Source of the DNA: Bacteroidota bacterium
GTDB lineage: Bacteria > Bacteroidota > Bacteroidia > Chitinophagales > Chitinophagaceae
DNA: 64,000 nt
Direction of reading: 5' to 3'
Assembly: GCA_018266775.1 (NCBI GenBank)
Contig: JAFDZS010000009.1
Coordinates: 1-64,000 of the forward strand
Each line of letters opens with the position of its first letter. Position 1 is the first letter of the stretch. Shown in pieces: positions 18,009-27,704 of this stretch. Below the pieces are notes generated by a model. It saw only the letters and a list, made by a program, of their open reading frames with translations. It ran no database searches and had not been told where the DNA came from. Position numbers and translations under genes: made by a program.

Positions 18009-19196
18009 TTAGACGCCCTTTACCGTAAAATTGGTTGGGTGGAGTACCTTAATTGTTACCGAAAATATGTTATTGCTGTTAACAATTGTTATGCCTTCGT
18101 TACCCAGCAGCCGGTATCGTTCTTCCAGGTTCTTTAAACCTACTTTGGTGGTCACCTCCATAATTTTCCGTGGTTGCAGGGGGTTACTGATGGTTATAGT
18201 GGATGCCGCCTCATCATAATCAATTGAAATCTTCAATGGCATTTCATTGGTGAATGCATTATGTTTGATGGCATTCTCTGCTAACAATTGTAAAGAATAC
18301 ACCGGCAGTTTTCCCTTTGCTGCCAGTAGTTTTTCATTAGTGATGCCGAATGCAATCATATCTCCAAAACGCACCTGCTGCATTTCAAGATAATTCAGGC
18401 ATAGTTTCAGTTCATCTTTCACATCCACTACATCAAATTGTGCGGAGTTGGTGGAATACCGCAGTATCTCTGATAATTTCATGAGGTAATCTTCCGCTTT
18501 ATCAGCATCTTTCTTTAACAGCAACCGCAATGTATTAAGGGAGTTAAATAAGAAATGCGGATGCAGTTGCATCTTTAACTGGTTGTTCCTTGCTTCCAGG
18601 TTGTATTGCCTCAGCCTGATATTTTCAAGTTCTATTTTTTGTTTACGGTAATACAAAAATACCAGTTCACATAAAGTAAGTATGATCAGGTTAATGGTGA
18701 GTGACCGCACCATTTGCGGAAAGAAGAAAAAATGGCGCGGAGGCATTTTAAAACCAGGAGGCTCCATGAATACGAGGTTAGAATCTTTTTCAGAAAACCG
18801 CAGTGTTTTGGATTTGCCGGCCACGGTAAAATTAATGATCCTGTCGTTGCCATTACCGTCTCTTTCTATACGCATGGGCCGGGGATAATCCAGCTGTACA
18901 AAATAAAATACAGTTGTGGAAATGGTTACGCCTGCAATAACGCTGACCAATGCCCTGAGTAAAATCTTCTTCATTACACTGATCTTTTCCGACAATACAA
19001 ACAAAGCAATATTAACCATCCAGAATAATAACGTGGAGAATGCCACAAAATAAATACCCGGTAAAAAATTACTCAGTTCCCTGTAATTGAACGTAAGAAA
19101 AGGGGTGCCGCCCAACAACCCGAAAAGTGGTATGGTGATTAATAACAGCAATACAAGACGGCTAAAAACTTTTTTTTCTTTTACTAATTCAATCAT
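18009..19196 (-). CDS. LytS/YehU-type sensor histidine kinase
   Basis: A 395-residue inner-membrane kinase. Hydrophobic segments at about 12-30, 47-68, 80-102 and 163-182 give four membrane passes, with a periplasmic loop (about 103-162) rich in charged residues and ending in a proline/phenylalanine stretch. The phospho-acceptor histidine is H214 in the His_kinase motif LHPHFLFNSLN, and the ATPase domain (LLAENAIKHNAF, VGLKNLEERYRLLG) follows. Partner of the LytTR regulator downstream. Confidence 0.92.
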   Translation of the reverse strand: MIELVKEKKVFSRLVLLLLITIPLFGLLGGTPFLTFNYRELSNFLPGIYFVAFSTLLFWMVNIALFVLSEKISVMKKILLRALVSVIAGVTISTTVFYFVQLDYPRPMRIERDGNGNDRIINFTVAGKSKTLRFSEKDSNLVFMEPPGFKMPPRHFFFFPQMVRSLTINLIILTLCELVFLYYRKQKIELENIRLRQYNLEARNNQLKMQLHPHFLFNSLNTLRLLLKKDADKAEDYLMKLSEILRYSTNSAQFDVVDVKDELKLCLNYLEMQQVRFGDMIAFGITNEKLLAAKGKLPVYSLQLLAENAIKHNAFTNEMPLKISIDYDEAASTITISNPLQPRKIMEVTTKVGLKNLEERYRLLGNEGITIVNSNNIFSVTIKVLHPTNFTVKGV

Positions 19197-19446
19197 TGCA
19201 GATAAGGAACATTAGGCGGCAAAATTGTATCGGAGAAAGTGTAAATCAAACTTTACAGCAAGGTTTTAACATTTTATATAGTTATCTGCACCACCGCTTT
19301 TTCTCTAAATATTTCCAATGCGCAATTCATCAAAATTCTCATTCTAAAAAATGTCCGGCCCGGCAAATGTTTTGTCCACTTTACTGCCTTTAACATTTTC
19401 TTTAACGCCAGTTATGAAAATATTTGCCAAGTAAAAAAAACCGAGT

Positions 19447-20475
19447 ATGCACAAAATCAAAACCCTCTTATCTTTTTCTTTTTTAATTATTATGCTGACG
19501 GGCATTATGAGTTCGTGCAGTAAATCCAGCAGCAGTTCCACCACCACCATTATTGGCGACTGGGCACGTGGTTCCGAATTTGAAGGCGTGGGAAGAACCG
19601 AAGCCGTAACCTTTACCATTGGCGACAGTGTTTATATTGGCGGCGGTTACGATGGCACCAATCGTTTAAGCGATTTTTGGGTGTATAATAAAAATACTGC
19701 CACATGGCTGCGCAGGGCAGATTTTCCCGGAGCTGCAAGAAACAGCGGTGTTGCATTTTCAGTAAACGGTAAAGGTTATGTGGGCACCGGCTTTGATGGA
19801 TTAAATAAACTGAATGATTTTTGGGAATTTGATCCTGCTACCAATTCCTGGAAGCAGGTTGCCAGTTTTACCGGCAGTGCAAGATACGGCGCAGTGGCAT
19901 TTTCCATTGGCAACTATGGTTATGTATGTTCCGGTTACGATGGCAATTACCTGAAAGACCTCTGGCAATATTCCCCATCTACAGATACATGGACACAGAT
20001 GGCCAGTTTAACCGGCGATAAAAGAACGGATGCTGTAGCATTTGTATATAACAGTAAGGCATACGTGGTTACCGGTATTAACAATGGCAGCTACCTGAAC
20101 GATTTCTGGATGTATGACCCAACCACCAATGCATGGACTGAAAAAAGAAAGATCACCAGCGTAAGCACTGACACTTATGATGACCTGTATGGCACCAATA
20201 TTACCCGCAGCAATGCCACCATGTTTGTGATGAACAACAAAGCTTACCTTACTTGTGGTAACCGCAGCGGCATCATTGGCACTACATGGGAGTATGATAT
20301 TGCCAACGATACATGGACCGAAAAAACGGGCTTTGAAGGCCCCGCAAGAGAAGGCGCTTTATCGTTCACCATACAAAACCAGGGCTATCTCACAACAGGA
20401 AGCAACAGCACAACCCGTTTCGATGATTTGTGGCTGTTTTACCCTGACAATGCTGTAGACGCCAACGATAACTAA
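19447..20475 (+). CDS. Kelch-repeat lipoprotein
   Basis: A 342-residue lipoprotein. Signal with lipobox ending at the cysteine of MSSC (about residue 24), then a Ser/Thr stretch. About six kelch-type blades follow, each with a pattern like GYVGTGFDGLNKLNDFWEF then a Trp (PATNSWKQVA), giving one beta-propeller. It probably binds ligands or partners at the outer membrane. It starts a rightward series with a DUF4270 lipoprotein and an outer-membrane protein, an arrangement typical for Bacteroidota (known grouping, function not established). Confidence 0.88.
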   Translation: MHKIKTLLSFSFLIIMLTGIMSSCSKSSSSSTTTIIGDWARGSEFEGVGRTEAVTFTIGDSVYIGGGYDGTNRLSDFWVYNKNTATWLRRADFPGAARNSGVAFSVNGKGYVGTGFDGLNKLNDFWEFDPATNSWKQVASFTGSARYGAVAFSIGNYGYVCSGYDGNYLKDLWQYSPSTDTWTQMASLTGDKRTDAVAFVYNSKAYVVTGINNGSYLNDFWMYDPTTNAWTEKRKITSVSTDTYDDLYGTNITRSNATMFVMNNKAYLTCGNRSGIIGTTWEYDIANDTWTEKTGFEGPAREGALSFTIQNQGYLTTGSNSTTRFDDLWLFYPDNAVDANDN

Positions 20476-20624
20476 GCAATACTATAACAGGCAAACCTGG
20501 CTTTGTTTTTATATCATATCAGTAATTGAGCAAAGGGTTTTGTGCAAAGGGGTATTCATGATCTTATGTTCAGCAAATACCCCTTTTTATATTTTCCCTG
20601 CTGCGGTTTGCAAAAAATGATTTC

Positions 20625-21956
20625 ATGCAACTTTTCAAACATAAAACCATATTATTTTGTTTGCTGGTTTGTGCAGCAGTGATGACTGCATGCGATAAAG
20701 TGGATGTAAACTTTGGCAGTACTGCATCCACTTCTGATCCCAATATCACTTACTTCGATAACTATGCAGTAAATATTGCCACTTACAAACCCGACTCGTT
20801 CAATACTTCCGGACATAAAATTTTCAGTGTTGGGTATCATTACGACACCACCTTTGGTGTAGTGAAGGCCGGCGCTTATGTACAAATTGATCTTCCGGCA
20901 ACAAACCCCCTGCTGAATGTTACTGACCCGGTGGTATTCGATTCCCTGCGTTTATTGGTAAGACCCAACCATCAATTTTATGGCGACAGTACCAGGCCGG
21001 TTAAAGTAAATGTGTATCAACTAACAGAAAACATTAAATCTCCGGATAATACTGATTATTATTACAACACTACTTTTTTTGGATACAGCCCAACATTGAT
21101 TGGGCAGCAGGTGCTCAACTTCAACACACAGGATACCATGCTGAGTATAAAATTAAATGATGCGCTGGGACAGGATCTGCTGACGAAATTTAAAAACAAT
21201 GGCATTGAAGTGACCTCGCAGGATTATTTTATCAATTACCTGAAGGGGTTGTATATCACAACAGACAGTACCACAACGAATTCAATTGTGTATTTCAGTG
21301 GTGCTACAGACTCTGTTTTAATGCGGCTGAGTTATCATCAAAACAGCCTGTTCCCTGTTGCCAAAACGCTGGATTTTAATTACACCAAAGAAAAGCAATG
21401 CAATCATATTTCGTTCCGCTTTACCAATCCAAAATTCAGCAATTTTATCAATCAAAAAACACAGGTCATTCCCAGCACATCCTCCGGTAACCAGGCATTC
21501 CTGAATACCAACCTGGCGGCATCTGTTAAAATATCATTCCCCACATTATTAAGTTTGAAAGAACTGCACCCGTATATAAAAGTGGTAAAGGCAGAACTGA
21601 TCATCAGGCCGGATGCAAAGTCGGCTGCTTTTCCATATCAATTGCCCGGAACATTAAACCTGTATGCAACAGATGTTAGTAATGAATTGCTGAGTGGTGT
21701 TTTTGAACAGGGCACTACAACTGTACTTCAAAACGGCAACCTGGTGATTGATAATTTATACAATGAGAACACGTACTATTCTTATGATATCACCAATTTC
21801 ATCAACAATACCATTGCCGAAGGGCAGTCGAGTACAGCAGCATTAATGCTGAGCGAAACCATCGGCGACACAGAAGGTGGTATTCAGCGGCTGATTGTTA
21901 ATGACCAGAACAGTAACCATTCCATCCAGCTAAAGTTATATGTACTGGGCTTATAA
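20625..21956 (+). CDS. DUF4270 family lipoprotein
   Basis: A 443-residue lipoprotein, lipobox cysteine in VMTAC (about residue 23). The family pattern is visible: an early SDPNITYFDNYAVNIATYKPDSF region, paired segments such as VFDSLRLLVRP and VKAELIIRPDAK, and the C-terminal YSYDITNFINNTIAEG and LMLSETIGDTEGG. The function of DUF4270 is not established; members are outer-membrane-associated. The outer-membrane gene at 21969 starts 12 bp after its stop, so they form an operon. Confidence 0.88.
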   Translation: MQLFKHKTILFCLLVCAAVMTACDKVDVNFGSTASTSDPNITYFDNYAVNIATYKPDSFNTSGHKIFSVGYHYDTTFGVVKAGAYVQIDLPATNPLLNVTDPVVFDSLRLLVRPNHQFYGDSTRPVKVNVYQLTENIKSPDNTDYYYNTTFFGYSPTLIGQQVLNFNTQDTMLSIKLNDALGQDLLTKFKNNGIEVTSQDYFINYLKGLYITTDSTTTNSIVYFSGATDSVLMRLSYHQNSLFPVAKTLDFNYTKEKQCNHISFRFTNPKFSNFINQKTQVIPSTSSGNQAFLNTNLAASVKISFPTLLSLKELHPYIKVVKAELIIRPDAKSAAFPYQLPGTLNLYATDVSNELLSGVFEQGTTTVLQNGNLVIDNLYNENTYYSYDITNFINNTIAEGQSSTAALMLSETIGDTEGGIQRLIVNDQNSNHSIQLKLYVLGL

Positions 21957-21968
21957 AAAACCGTTGTT

Positions 21969-23219
21969 ATGAAGAAAAAATTTATACAGTACGTCATTAT
22001 ATTTTCCCTGCTTTCTGTCGAATCGAAAGCGCAGAATGTCACCTCCCCTTATTCTATTTTAGGTATAGGAGATATTGAAAGCAATGATTATGGAAGATAT
22101 GGCGCCAGCGGCAATGCTGCTGTTTCCCGCCGCGAAGCCGGTTTTTATAATTTCTCCAACCCTGCATCATTAACAGTGATGCCTTATAAATCCATCAATT
22201 TCGATTTTGGCTTTATGGGCAGGGCAAGTAAATTCAAACTACCGGGGGTGGATACCCTGACAAACCCCAGCAAGGATTTTGTGGTAAAATGTGCCACACT
22301 GGCTTTTAAAGTTAACCCCAGCCTTGCTATTGCATTTGGGGTTAAGCCTTACAGTACATCCAATTATCAATACACCAGCACCTTTAACCTTACCGATGGT
22401 AATTCCATGGTGGCCAAATTTGCAGATGGCAGCGGTGGTATTTACCAGTCGTATTTTTCCATTGCCAAAGAAATCAAACATCATTTTTCATTAGGCATTA
22501 CCGCATCCTGGCTTTTTGGTTCACTGCGTGACAGTACTATTTATTATAACCCCAACATCGGGCTTGATGTTACCCGTACCACATTTAAATATTATAATGC
22601 ACCGGGTTTACAGGCGGGCATTCAGTATTATTCCAAACCTGGTAAAGCATGGCAGCATGCAGTCGGACTAACTGCGTCAGCATTTACCACTTTGAAAGGC
22701 CAATACACTGCAAATTATACCGAAAGCGGTGCAACTATTCAAACGCCCGATCCACAGAATATTTCGTTTCATTTACCCGTGAGCTTCAGCATCGGCTATA
22801 GCGTATTTAACAACAGCGGTATTTCACTGCACCTGCAGGGCAACTACAACAAATCAATGAAGCAATACCTCAATGTAGAGAATAGTTATACCAGCGATTC
22901 GTATGGCTTTAGTGCCGGTATGGAATACAGCAATAAAACCAATACCAATCCGGCTATTGAAAAATATTACCTGGGTTGGGGTGTAAAAATGCAACAGGGC
23001 TATGTAATGGTTTTGGATAAACACATCACCGACTATGCAATAAGTTTTGGTGGCGGTAAAACCATTTCACGACTGGTGGCGGCCAATGGAGCGCTTAGTG
23101 TTGGTATGCGTGGCAGCGGTAACCAGGGGCAGATACAGGAAAATTATATACAATTCAATATTGGTATTACGCTGAAAGATTTTTGGTTTGGCACCAAAAA
23201 ATTCGGGCGCTTTAATTGA
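21969..23219 (+). CDS. Outer-membrane beta-barrel protein
   Basis: A 416-residue protein with a signal peptide (about 1-21, ending SKAQ). It shows alternating amphipathic strands and an N-terminal stretch SPYSILGIGDIESNDYGR with ASGNAAVSRREAGFYNFSNP, reminiscent of FadL/OmpP1-type or PorV-like outer-membrane proteins. The C-terminus ends in a strand with an aromatic residue (KKFGRFN). It is co-transcribed with the DUF4270 lipoprotein, and the DUF2147-like gene starts within 10 bp of its end. The transported substrate, if any, is unknown. Confidence 0.8.
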   Translation: MKKKFIQYVIIFSLLSVESKAQNVTSPYSILGIGDIESNDYGRYGASGNAAVSRREAGFYNFSNPASLTVMPYKSINFDFGFMGRASKFKLPGVDTLTNPSKDFVVKCATLAFKVNPSLAIAFGVKPYSTSNYQYTSTFNLTDGNSMVAKFADGSGGIYQSYFSIAKEIKHHFSLGITASWLFGSLRDSTIYYNPNIGLDVTRTTFKYYNAPGLQAGIQYYSKPGKAWQHAVGLTASAFTTLKGQYTANYTESGATIQTPDPQNISFHLPVSFSIGYSVFNNSGISLHLQGNYNKSMKQYLNVENSYTSDSYGFSAGMEYSNKTNTNPAIEKYYLGWGVKMQQGYVMVLDKHITDYAISFGGGKTISRLVAANGALSVGMRGSGNQGQIQENYIQFNIGITLKDFWFGTKKFGRFN

Positions 23220-23224
23220 TGTGC

Positions 23225-23601
23225 ATGAGAAAAATTTTGTTTTCCCTTTTATTTTGTACAGGTATAATTGCTGCAAAAGGGCAGCAATTAACAGGACGAT
23301 GGTATTCTGCTGACAGTAGCAGGATTTATGAAATCAAACCCGGCAACAACCAGGACTTTGATACAGTATTAAAAACCACACACAGAAAAGGAGAAAAAGC
23401 GGGTTGCGTTATTCTGAAGAATCTTACATGGAATCCGCATAAAAAAAGATATGAAGGGTTGATTTATACAGTGAATGATGATGCACCACCAGTTCCCGTA
23501 AAAAAAAATTCAGTAAACATAACAGCAACATCATTACCCTTATCCTTGACAGGATGTTTGTAATGAATGCACACATCAACTGGATCAGGGTTGCATCCTG
23601 A
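23225..23601 (+). pseudogene. DUF2147-like secreted protein, frameshifted
   Basis: The product begins with a signal peptide (MRKILFSLLFCTGIIAAKG, ATG 23225; an ATG at 23219 is also possible). The body GRWYSADSSRIYEIKPG and WNPHKKRYEGLIYTV resembles small DUF2147-type proteins. In the start frame it ends early at 23563. At a run of nine A (23500-23508) a shift of -1 restores a continuation, KFSKHNSNIITLILDRMFVM and then NAHINWIRVAS, stopping at 23601, which looks like the true C-terminus. It is either a broken gene, a base-calling error, or -1 slippage on the A run. Confidence 0.6.
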
Positions 23602-23677
23602 TCTTACTCCATTTTTCTTTCAACACAGATTATCTTATTTTTGAACAGCAAAAATTGCATTGCGTAAACTTGCTGTT

Positions 23678-24412
23678 ATGAAAACACTATTGCTTTATAT
23701 GCTGTGTTGCTTCACTGCAGCACAGGGTTTCTCCCAGGATTGTACTGTAAATGTTGATTCCCTCAAGGGAACGTATACCGGTGATTGTAAAAAAGGAAAA
23801 GCAAACGGCAAAGGAACTGCTAAAGGTACAGATGAATACACTGGTGATTTTAAAGATGGTTACCCTGATGGCAATGGAAAATATATTTGGCAAAATGGCA
23901 ACTGGTACGAAGGAGGCTGGAAAAAAGGAGCGTTTGAAGGCCAGGGAACATTGAGCAAAAAAGGAGTTAACAAAGATGACAGTGTTATTGTTATTTCCGG
24001 TTACTGGCATAAGAATGAATATAAAGGGCAGTATGAAAAACCTTTTGTGGTTACTGCACTCTCGAACGATTTGAATGATCTTTCCACCAGGAAACTTGGC
24101 AATAGCAAAGATGAAATTATGATAACAGTGAAGAACATTACGGGAGGAGCATCTAACTTAAGTTATAACCAATTGCCCAAAGCCAGGCTTACCGATATAC
24201 AAATGATCAGCGGCAAGTATGACCAACTGATGCCCGATGAAACTTCCTCCCCTGTTTCAAATAAGTATATTATCCGCAATGTCACTTTTCCATTTCATGC
24301 TATTCTTACTTTTGAAACCGGCAGTTTGGGCACAAACCTGCATCCCGAAAAAGTAGATGTGGAAATTTTCGAGAATGGCTACTGGAGCATCCAGGTCAAT
24401 ATTGATAATTAA
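23678..24412 (+). CDS. Secreted MORN-repeat protein
   Basis: A 244-residue exported protein (ATG 23678; a TTG 18 bp earlier is less likely). Signal peptide about 1-19 (ending GFSQ). Residues 30-85 hold three MORN-type repeats (YTGDCKKGKANGKGTAKG, YTGDFKDGYPDGNGKYIW, WYEGGWKKGAFEGQGTL). The C-terminal 130 residues are beta-rich and unassigned. MORN repeats often mediate lipid or protein contacts. The role here is unknown. Confidence 0.82.
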   Translation: MKTLLLYMLCCFTAAQGFSQDCTVNVDSLKGTYTGDCKKGKANGKGTAKGTDEYTGDFKDGYPDGNGKYIWQNGNWYEGGWKKGAFEGQGTLSKKGVNKDDSVIVISGYWHKNEYKGQYEKPFVVTALSNDLNDLSTRKLGNSKDEIMITVKNITGGASNLSYNQLPKARLTDIQMISGKYDQLMPDETSSPVSNKYIIRNVTFPFHAILTFETGSLGTNLHPEKVDVEIFENGYWSIQVNIDN

Positions 24413-24502
24413 GCCTTCTCTATTGTATGGCAAGCTGGTATTAACCTGTTTTTAATGCTCCTTATCAATTAATCATCGTAAATTGGTATACAATTCACTG
24501 CC

Positions 24503-25621
24503 ATGAATCGATTGCCTGCTTTGCTTAGAGTATTGCCGTTGCTATTATTGCCGGTTATATTTTTTATCACCTGCCAGAAAGAATACAGTTATGAAGGAGG
24601 CCCGGTAAATACAGGGTCTGCATCTGGCACGGCTGTATATACATTTGTGGGTGCCGGGGCAGATTGCAGCGGGTATACTGTTTCCGGCAATTATTATGCA
24701 GGCCGCAGCCTTGATGCATCCAACACTGTGCGGCTGCAGGTTGATGTTACTACCGCTGGAACGTACACGCTTTCCACTGCCAGCGTAAATGGAATGGTTT
24801 TTTCTGCATCCGGTGTTTTTACCAATACAGGAATCCAGTTTATTATATTAACAGCTGGTGGCACCCCCACAATTGTTACCAATAGTGTATTGAGTACCCC
24901 TGTGAGCCCGGGTTGTACATTTACGATCAGCGTAACCACAGCGCCTATTGCAGTTGCAGCGTATACGTTAGCTGGTGCCCCCGGCGACTGCACCAATGCC
25001 AATATTCACGGCGATTATTTTACCGGCACCAGTCTGGGTGTGAACAATACAGTAGATGTAACAGTGAATGTAACAGCAACCGGTATATTTACATTGAAGA
25101 CCGATACAGTTAACGGCATCAGCTTTTCTGCTTCCGGTTCTTTCACACAAACCGGCACACAAACAGTAACATTAAAAGGTTCCGGTACGCCCGATCTGCC
25201 CATCAACACAGTACTTACACCACAATTCACTACATCTGCCTGTACATTTACCATACCGGTACTGCCGCCGGGCATTTTAGCCACTTATGTACTCGAATCC
25301 GGCTCAGGCTCCAACAACACTAACCCATGCGTATACACGATACAAGGCTCATTCACTGCCGGTATCAACCCCGGCACCAGCAACACCGTTACCATTCATG
25401 CCTTTTCCACCACTACAGGAAATTTTGCAGTTAGTACCGCTGTGGTAAATGGTATACGTTTTGTTGCATCAGGAACATTCACCACTCCGGGCTCGCAATG
25501 GATTACTTTACAGGCCATCGGTATACCGGTTGCTGCGGGTACGTTTTCCTATCTGCCTCAAATTGTAGGGCCGCATCCATTGGGCGGGGAATCCTGCGGG
25601 TTTGATATTACTTTTCAATAA
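24503..25621 (+). CDS. Lipoprotein with three internal repeats
   Basis: A 372-residue lipoprotein (lipobox FITC, about residue 24). It holds three tandem modules of about 105 residues (about 44-147, 152-255, 260-372), each with an opening cysteine (GADCSGYTV, GDCTNANIHG, NPCVYTIQG), a VNG(I/M)xFxASGxF strand, and a closing CTF or CGF. The paired cysteines suggest a disulfide per module and an immunoglobulin-like fold. Such Thr-rich modules occur in Bacteroidota surface proteins; ligand unknown. Confidence 0.75.
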   Translation: MNRLPALLRVLPLLLLPVIFFITCQKEYSYEGGPVNTGSASGTAVYTFVGAGADCSGYTVSGNYYAGRSLDASNTVRLQVDVTTAGTYTLSTASVNGMVFSASGVFTNTGIQFIILTAGGTPTIVTNSVLSTPVSPGCTFTISVTTAPIAVAAYTLAGAPGDCTNANIHGDYFTGTSLGVNNTVDVTVNVTATGIFTLKTDTVNGISFSASGSFTQTGTQTVTLKGSGTPDLPINTVLTPQFTTSACTFTIPVLPPGILATYVLESGSGSNNTNPCVYTIQGSFTAGINPGTSNTVTIHAFSTTTGNFAVSTAVVNGIRFVASGTFTTPGSQWITLQAIGIPVAAGTFSYLPQIVGPHPLGGESCGFDITFQ

Positions 25622-25645
25622 AATAATGTTGGCACAGATTTGTCA

Positions 25646-25811
25646 GAACGCTGATGACACAGATTGAACTGATGTGCACTTATTTTATCTGCGCATCTGC
25701 AGCAATAATTTTTATAAGAAGGATAGAAATAGATATTAATTATAGAACGCAGATGACACAGATCGAGCTGATGAACACTTATCAATTGGCGCATCTGCGG
25801 CAATAATTTTT
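25646..25811. repeat. Two direct repeats of about 67 bp
   Basis: Units 25646-25713 and 25745-25811 share GAACGCNGATGACACAGAT at the start and GCGCATCTGC then GCAATAATTTTT at the end, with a more variable centre. They follow the lipoprotein stop and are non-coding. The shape (short, imperfect, intergenic) suggests a dispersed genomic repeat. Copy number elsewhere cannot be judged here. Confidence 0.75.
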
Positions 25812-25844
25812 CATGGTCAGACGTAGACGTCAGACCATGAAAAA
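25807..25844. repeat. Perfect 12-bp inverted repeat
   Basis: TTTTTCATGGTC (25807-25818) and GACCATGAAAAA (25833-25844) enclose a 14-nt loop that itself contains two ACGT steps. It lies between convergent genes and could terminate transcription in either direction. Confidence 0.75.
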
Positions 25845-25872
25845 GGGGCAAATCATTTTCCATGATTGCCCC
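25845..25872 (-). terminator. Terminator of the arabinose transporter end
   Basis: On the minus strand GGGGCAATCAT pairs with ATGATTTGCCCC (one bulged base), followed by TTTTTC. It lies 32 bp after the symporter stop and is the only strong leftward terminator seen at the end of the arabinose operon. Confidence 0.8.
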
Positions 25873-25904
25873 TTGACCCATCAAGGTTTATTATCGGTTT
25901 AGGT

Positions 25905-27668
25905 TTACCAGAATTTCACGTAAAGCGCTGTTAAGATCAATATCGTAGCCACAATCAACGCAATGATAGATGGCTTTAATTTAAACATAGATTTATCCAG
26001 TTCAAAAGCTTTTGGATTTACTTTTGGTCCTGCAAGACTGATCACTATCATCACAAGCATCGTAAAGAAGAATGACCATCCCATATTAATCAGGAAAGGA
26101 ATTTCGGTTACCGTTTTAAGCACACCTCCATCCATTTTCTGGTATTCGAAGGCGGTATACAACCAGGTTTCATTACCAAAAATTCCTATTGCATAATTAT
26201 TAAAAAATATGGCCAGCACAAGCCCCGTAATCAAGCCTGCAACGGCAGCTGCGCCAGTGGTACGCTTCCAGAACATACCCAAAATAAACATGGCGAATAC
26301 ACCAGGGCTTATGAAGCCGGTATATTTTTGAATGAATGTGAATCCACCTTCACCTTTAATACCCAACAAGTCTTTCCATTCAAATGCCACTGCCATTACA
26401 ATACAGAAAAGTGCAGCCAGCTTTCCCACCCAAACCATATTTTTTTCGGTTCCTTCGCCAGTAGCAGCTGCATCTTTCTTTTTAAAATATTTCATATAAA
26501 TATCCAGTGTGAAGATGGTACCAATACTATTTAACTTTCCTGCAAGTGATGCAACGATAGCGGCAGTTAATGCAGCTATGGAAAGGCCTTTTAATCCCGA
26601 TGGAAGAAAACTTAAAATCGCGGAGTAAGCATTATCCTGGTTAACTGCCCCGGATGCACCGATCATTTCTTTCTGCAAACCTCCATTTTCATGTAGTACA
26701 AATGCAGCTATACCAGGCAGCATTACAATAATCGGCATCATTAATTTTAAGAATCCGGCAAACAAAATACCCTTACGTGCAGTTTGCAAATCGGCGCCCA
26801 ATGCCCTTTGAGTAATGTACTGATTACAGCCCCAGTAGTTCAGGTTCACGATCCATTGCCCGGCAAAATACATCGCAATACCAGGTAAGATCAGATATTT
26901 TTGAGCCTGAAGATTTTCAGGTTGATCAATTGTAGTCGAAGTTATAGATGGCTTTTCCAATATCATGTGGAAGTGATCTGGTGCGTGGGCTATTAATGCT
27001 TTAAAACCGGCGACAGCATCTTTACCCAATCCAAATTTTTCACTCACAATGGTCAATGCAAAATAAATTGTTGCTAATCCACCAATGATCAACACTGCAA
27101 CCTGTATCACATCGGTATAACCAATCACCTTCATACCTCCCAATGTGATGATGAGTGCAAATATGGCCAAAGCGATCATCACAATATGTAAATATTCAGG
27201 GCCAATCAACCCACTGATGGCAATAGCACCCAAATACAAAATGGATGTTAAGTTTACAAACACATACAGGAACAGCCAGAAAATGGCCATGATGAGTGAT
27301 ACCGTTTCATTATACCGCGTTTTTAAAAACTGCGGCATAGTATAAATTTTATTTTTCAGGTAGATGGGAATGAACCACACGGCAATAATGATCAACGCCA
27401 ATGCTGCAATCCATTCGTAAGCGGCTACAGCAACACCTACAAAATAACCGTTACCACTCATGCCGATAAATTGTTCCGCAGAAATGTTAGAGGCAATGAG
27501 TGATGCACCAATGGCCCACCAGGTCAATGAACCTTCTGCCAAAAAATAATCGTGCGATGCCGTTACCGATGCTTTTTTCTTTTTATTGTACACCCAGTAG
27601 CCGTAGCCCGCCACTACAATAAAGTAGATGATAAAGATGATGATGTCTTTTGATGTTAGCGCATTCAT
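25905..27668 (-). CDS. Sodium:solute symporter, probable L-arabinose transporter
   Basis: A 587-residue inner-membrane carrier of the SSS family (ATG 27668; a TTG two codons upstream is less likely). About 14 hydrophobic segments are visible. Family segments include WWAIGASLIASNISAEQFIG in an early helix and GLSIAALTAAIVASLAGKLN, which carries the conserved small residues near the sodium site. It resembles the SGLT-type sugar branch. The arabinose context (araA 30 bp upstream) makes L-arabinose the likeliest substrate, which is inference. Confidence 0.88.
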   Translation of the reverse strand: MNALTSKDIIIFIIYFIVVAGYGYWVYNKKKKASVTASHDYFLAEGSLTWWAIGASLIASNISAEQFIGMSGNGYFVGVAVAAYEWIAALALIIIAVWFIPIYLKNKIYTMPQFLKTRYNETVSLIMAIFWLFLYVFVNLTSILYLGAIAISGLIGPEYLHIVMIALAIFALIITLGGMKVIGYTDVIQVAVLIIGGLATIYFALTIVSEKFGLGKDAVAGFKALIAHAPDHFHMILEKPSITSTTIDQPENLQAQKYLILPGIAMYFAGQWIVNLNYWGCNQYITQRALGADLQTARKGILFAGFLKLMMPIIVMLPGIAAFVLHENGGLQKEMIGASGAVNQDNAYSAILSFLPSGLKGLSIAALTAAIVASLAGKLNSIGTIFTLDIYMKYFKKKDAAATGEGTEKNMVWVGKLAALFCIVMAVAFEWKDLLGIKGEGGFTFIQKYTGFISPGVFAMFILGMFWKRTTGAAAVAGLITGLVLAIFFNNYAIGIFGNETWLYTAFEYQKMDGGVLKTVTEIPFLINMGWSFFFTMLVMIVISLAGPKVNPKAFELDKSMFKLKPSIIALIVATILILTALYVKFW

Positions 27669-27704
27669 AAGCAAGTTGCTGTTTTGTTATTGATAAAAAT
27701 TTTA

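Noticed and set aside
25646..25811. Direct repeats considered as an insertion-sequence end
   Set aside because: No transposase frame or terminal inverted repeat pair flanks them.
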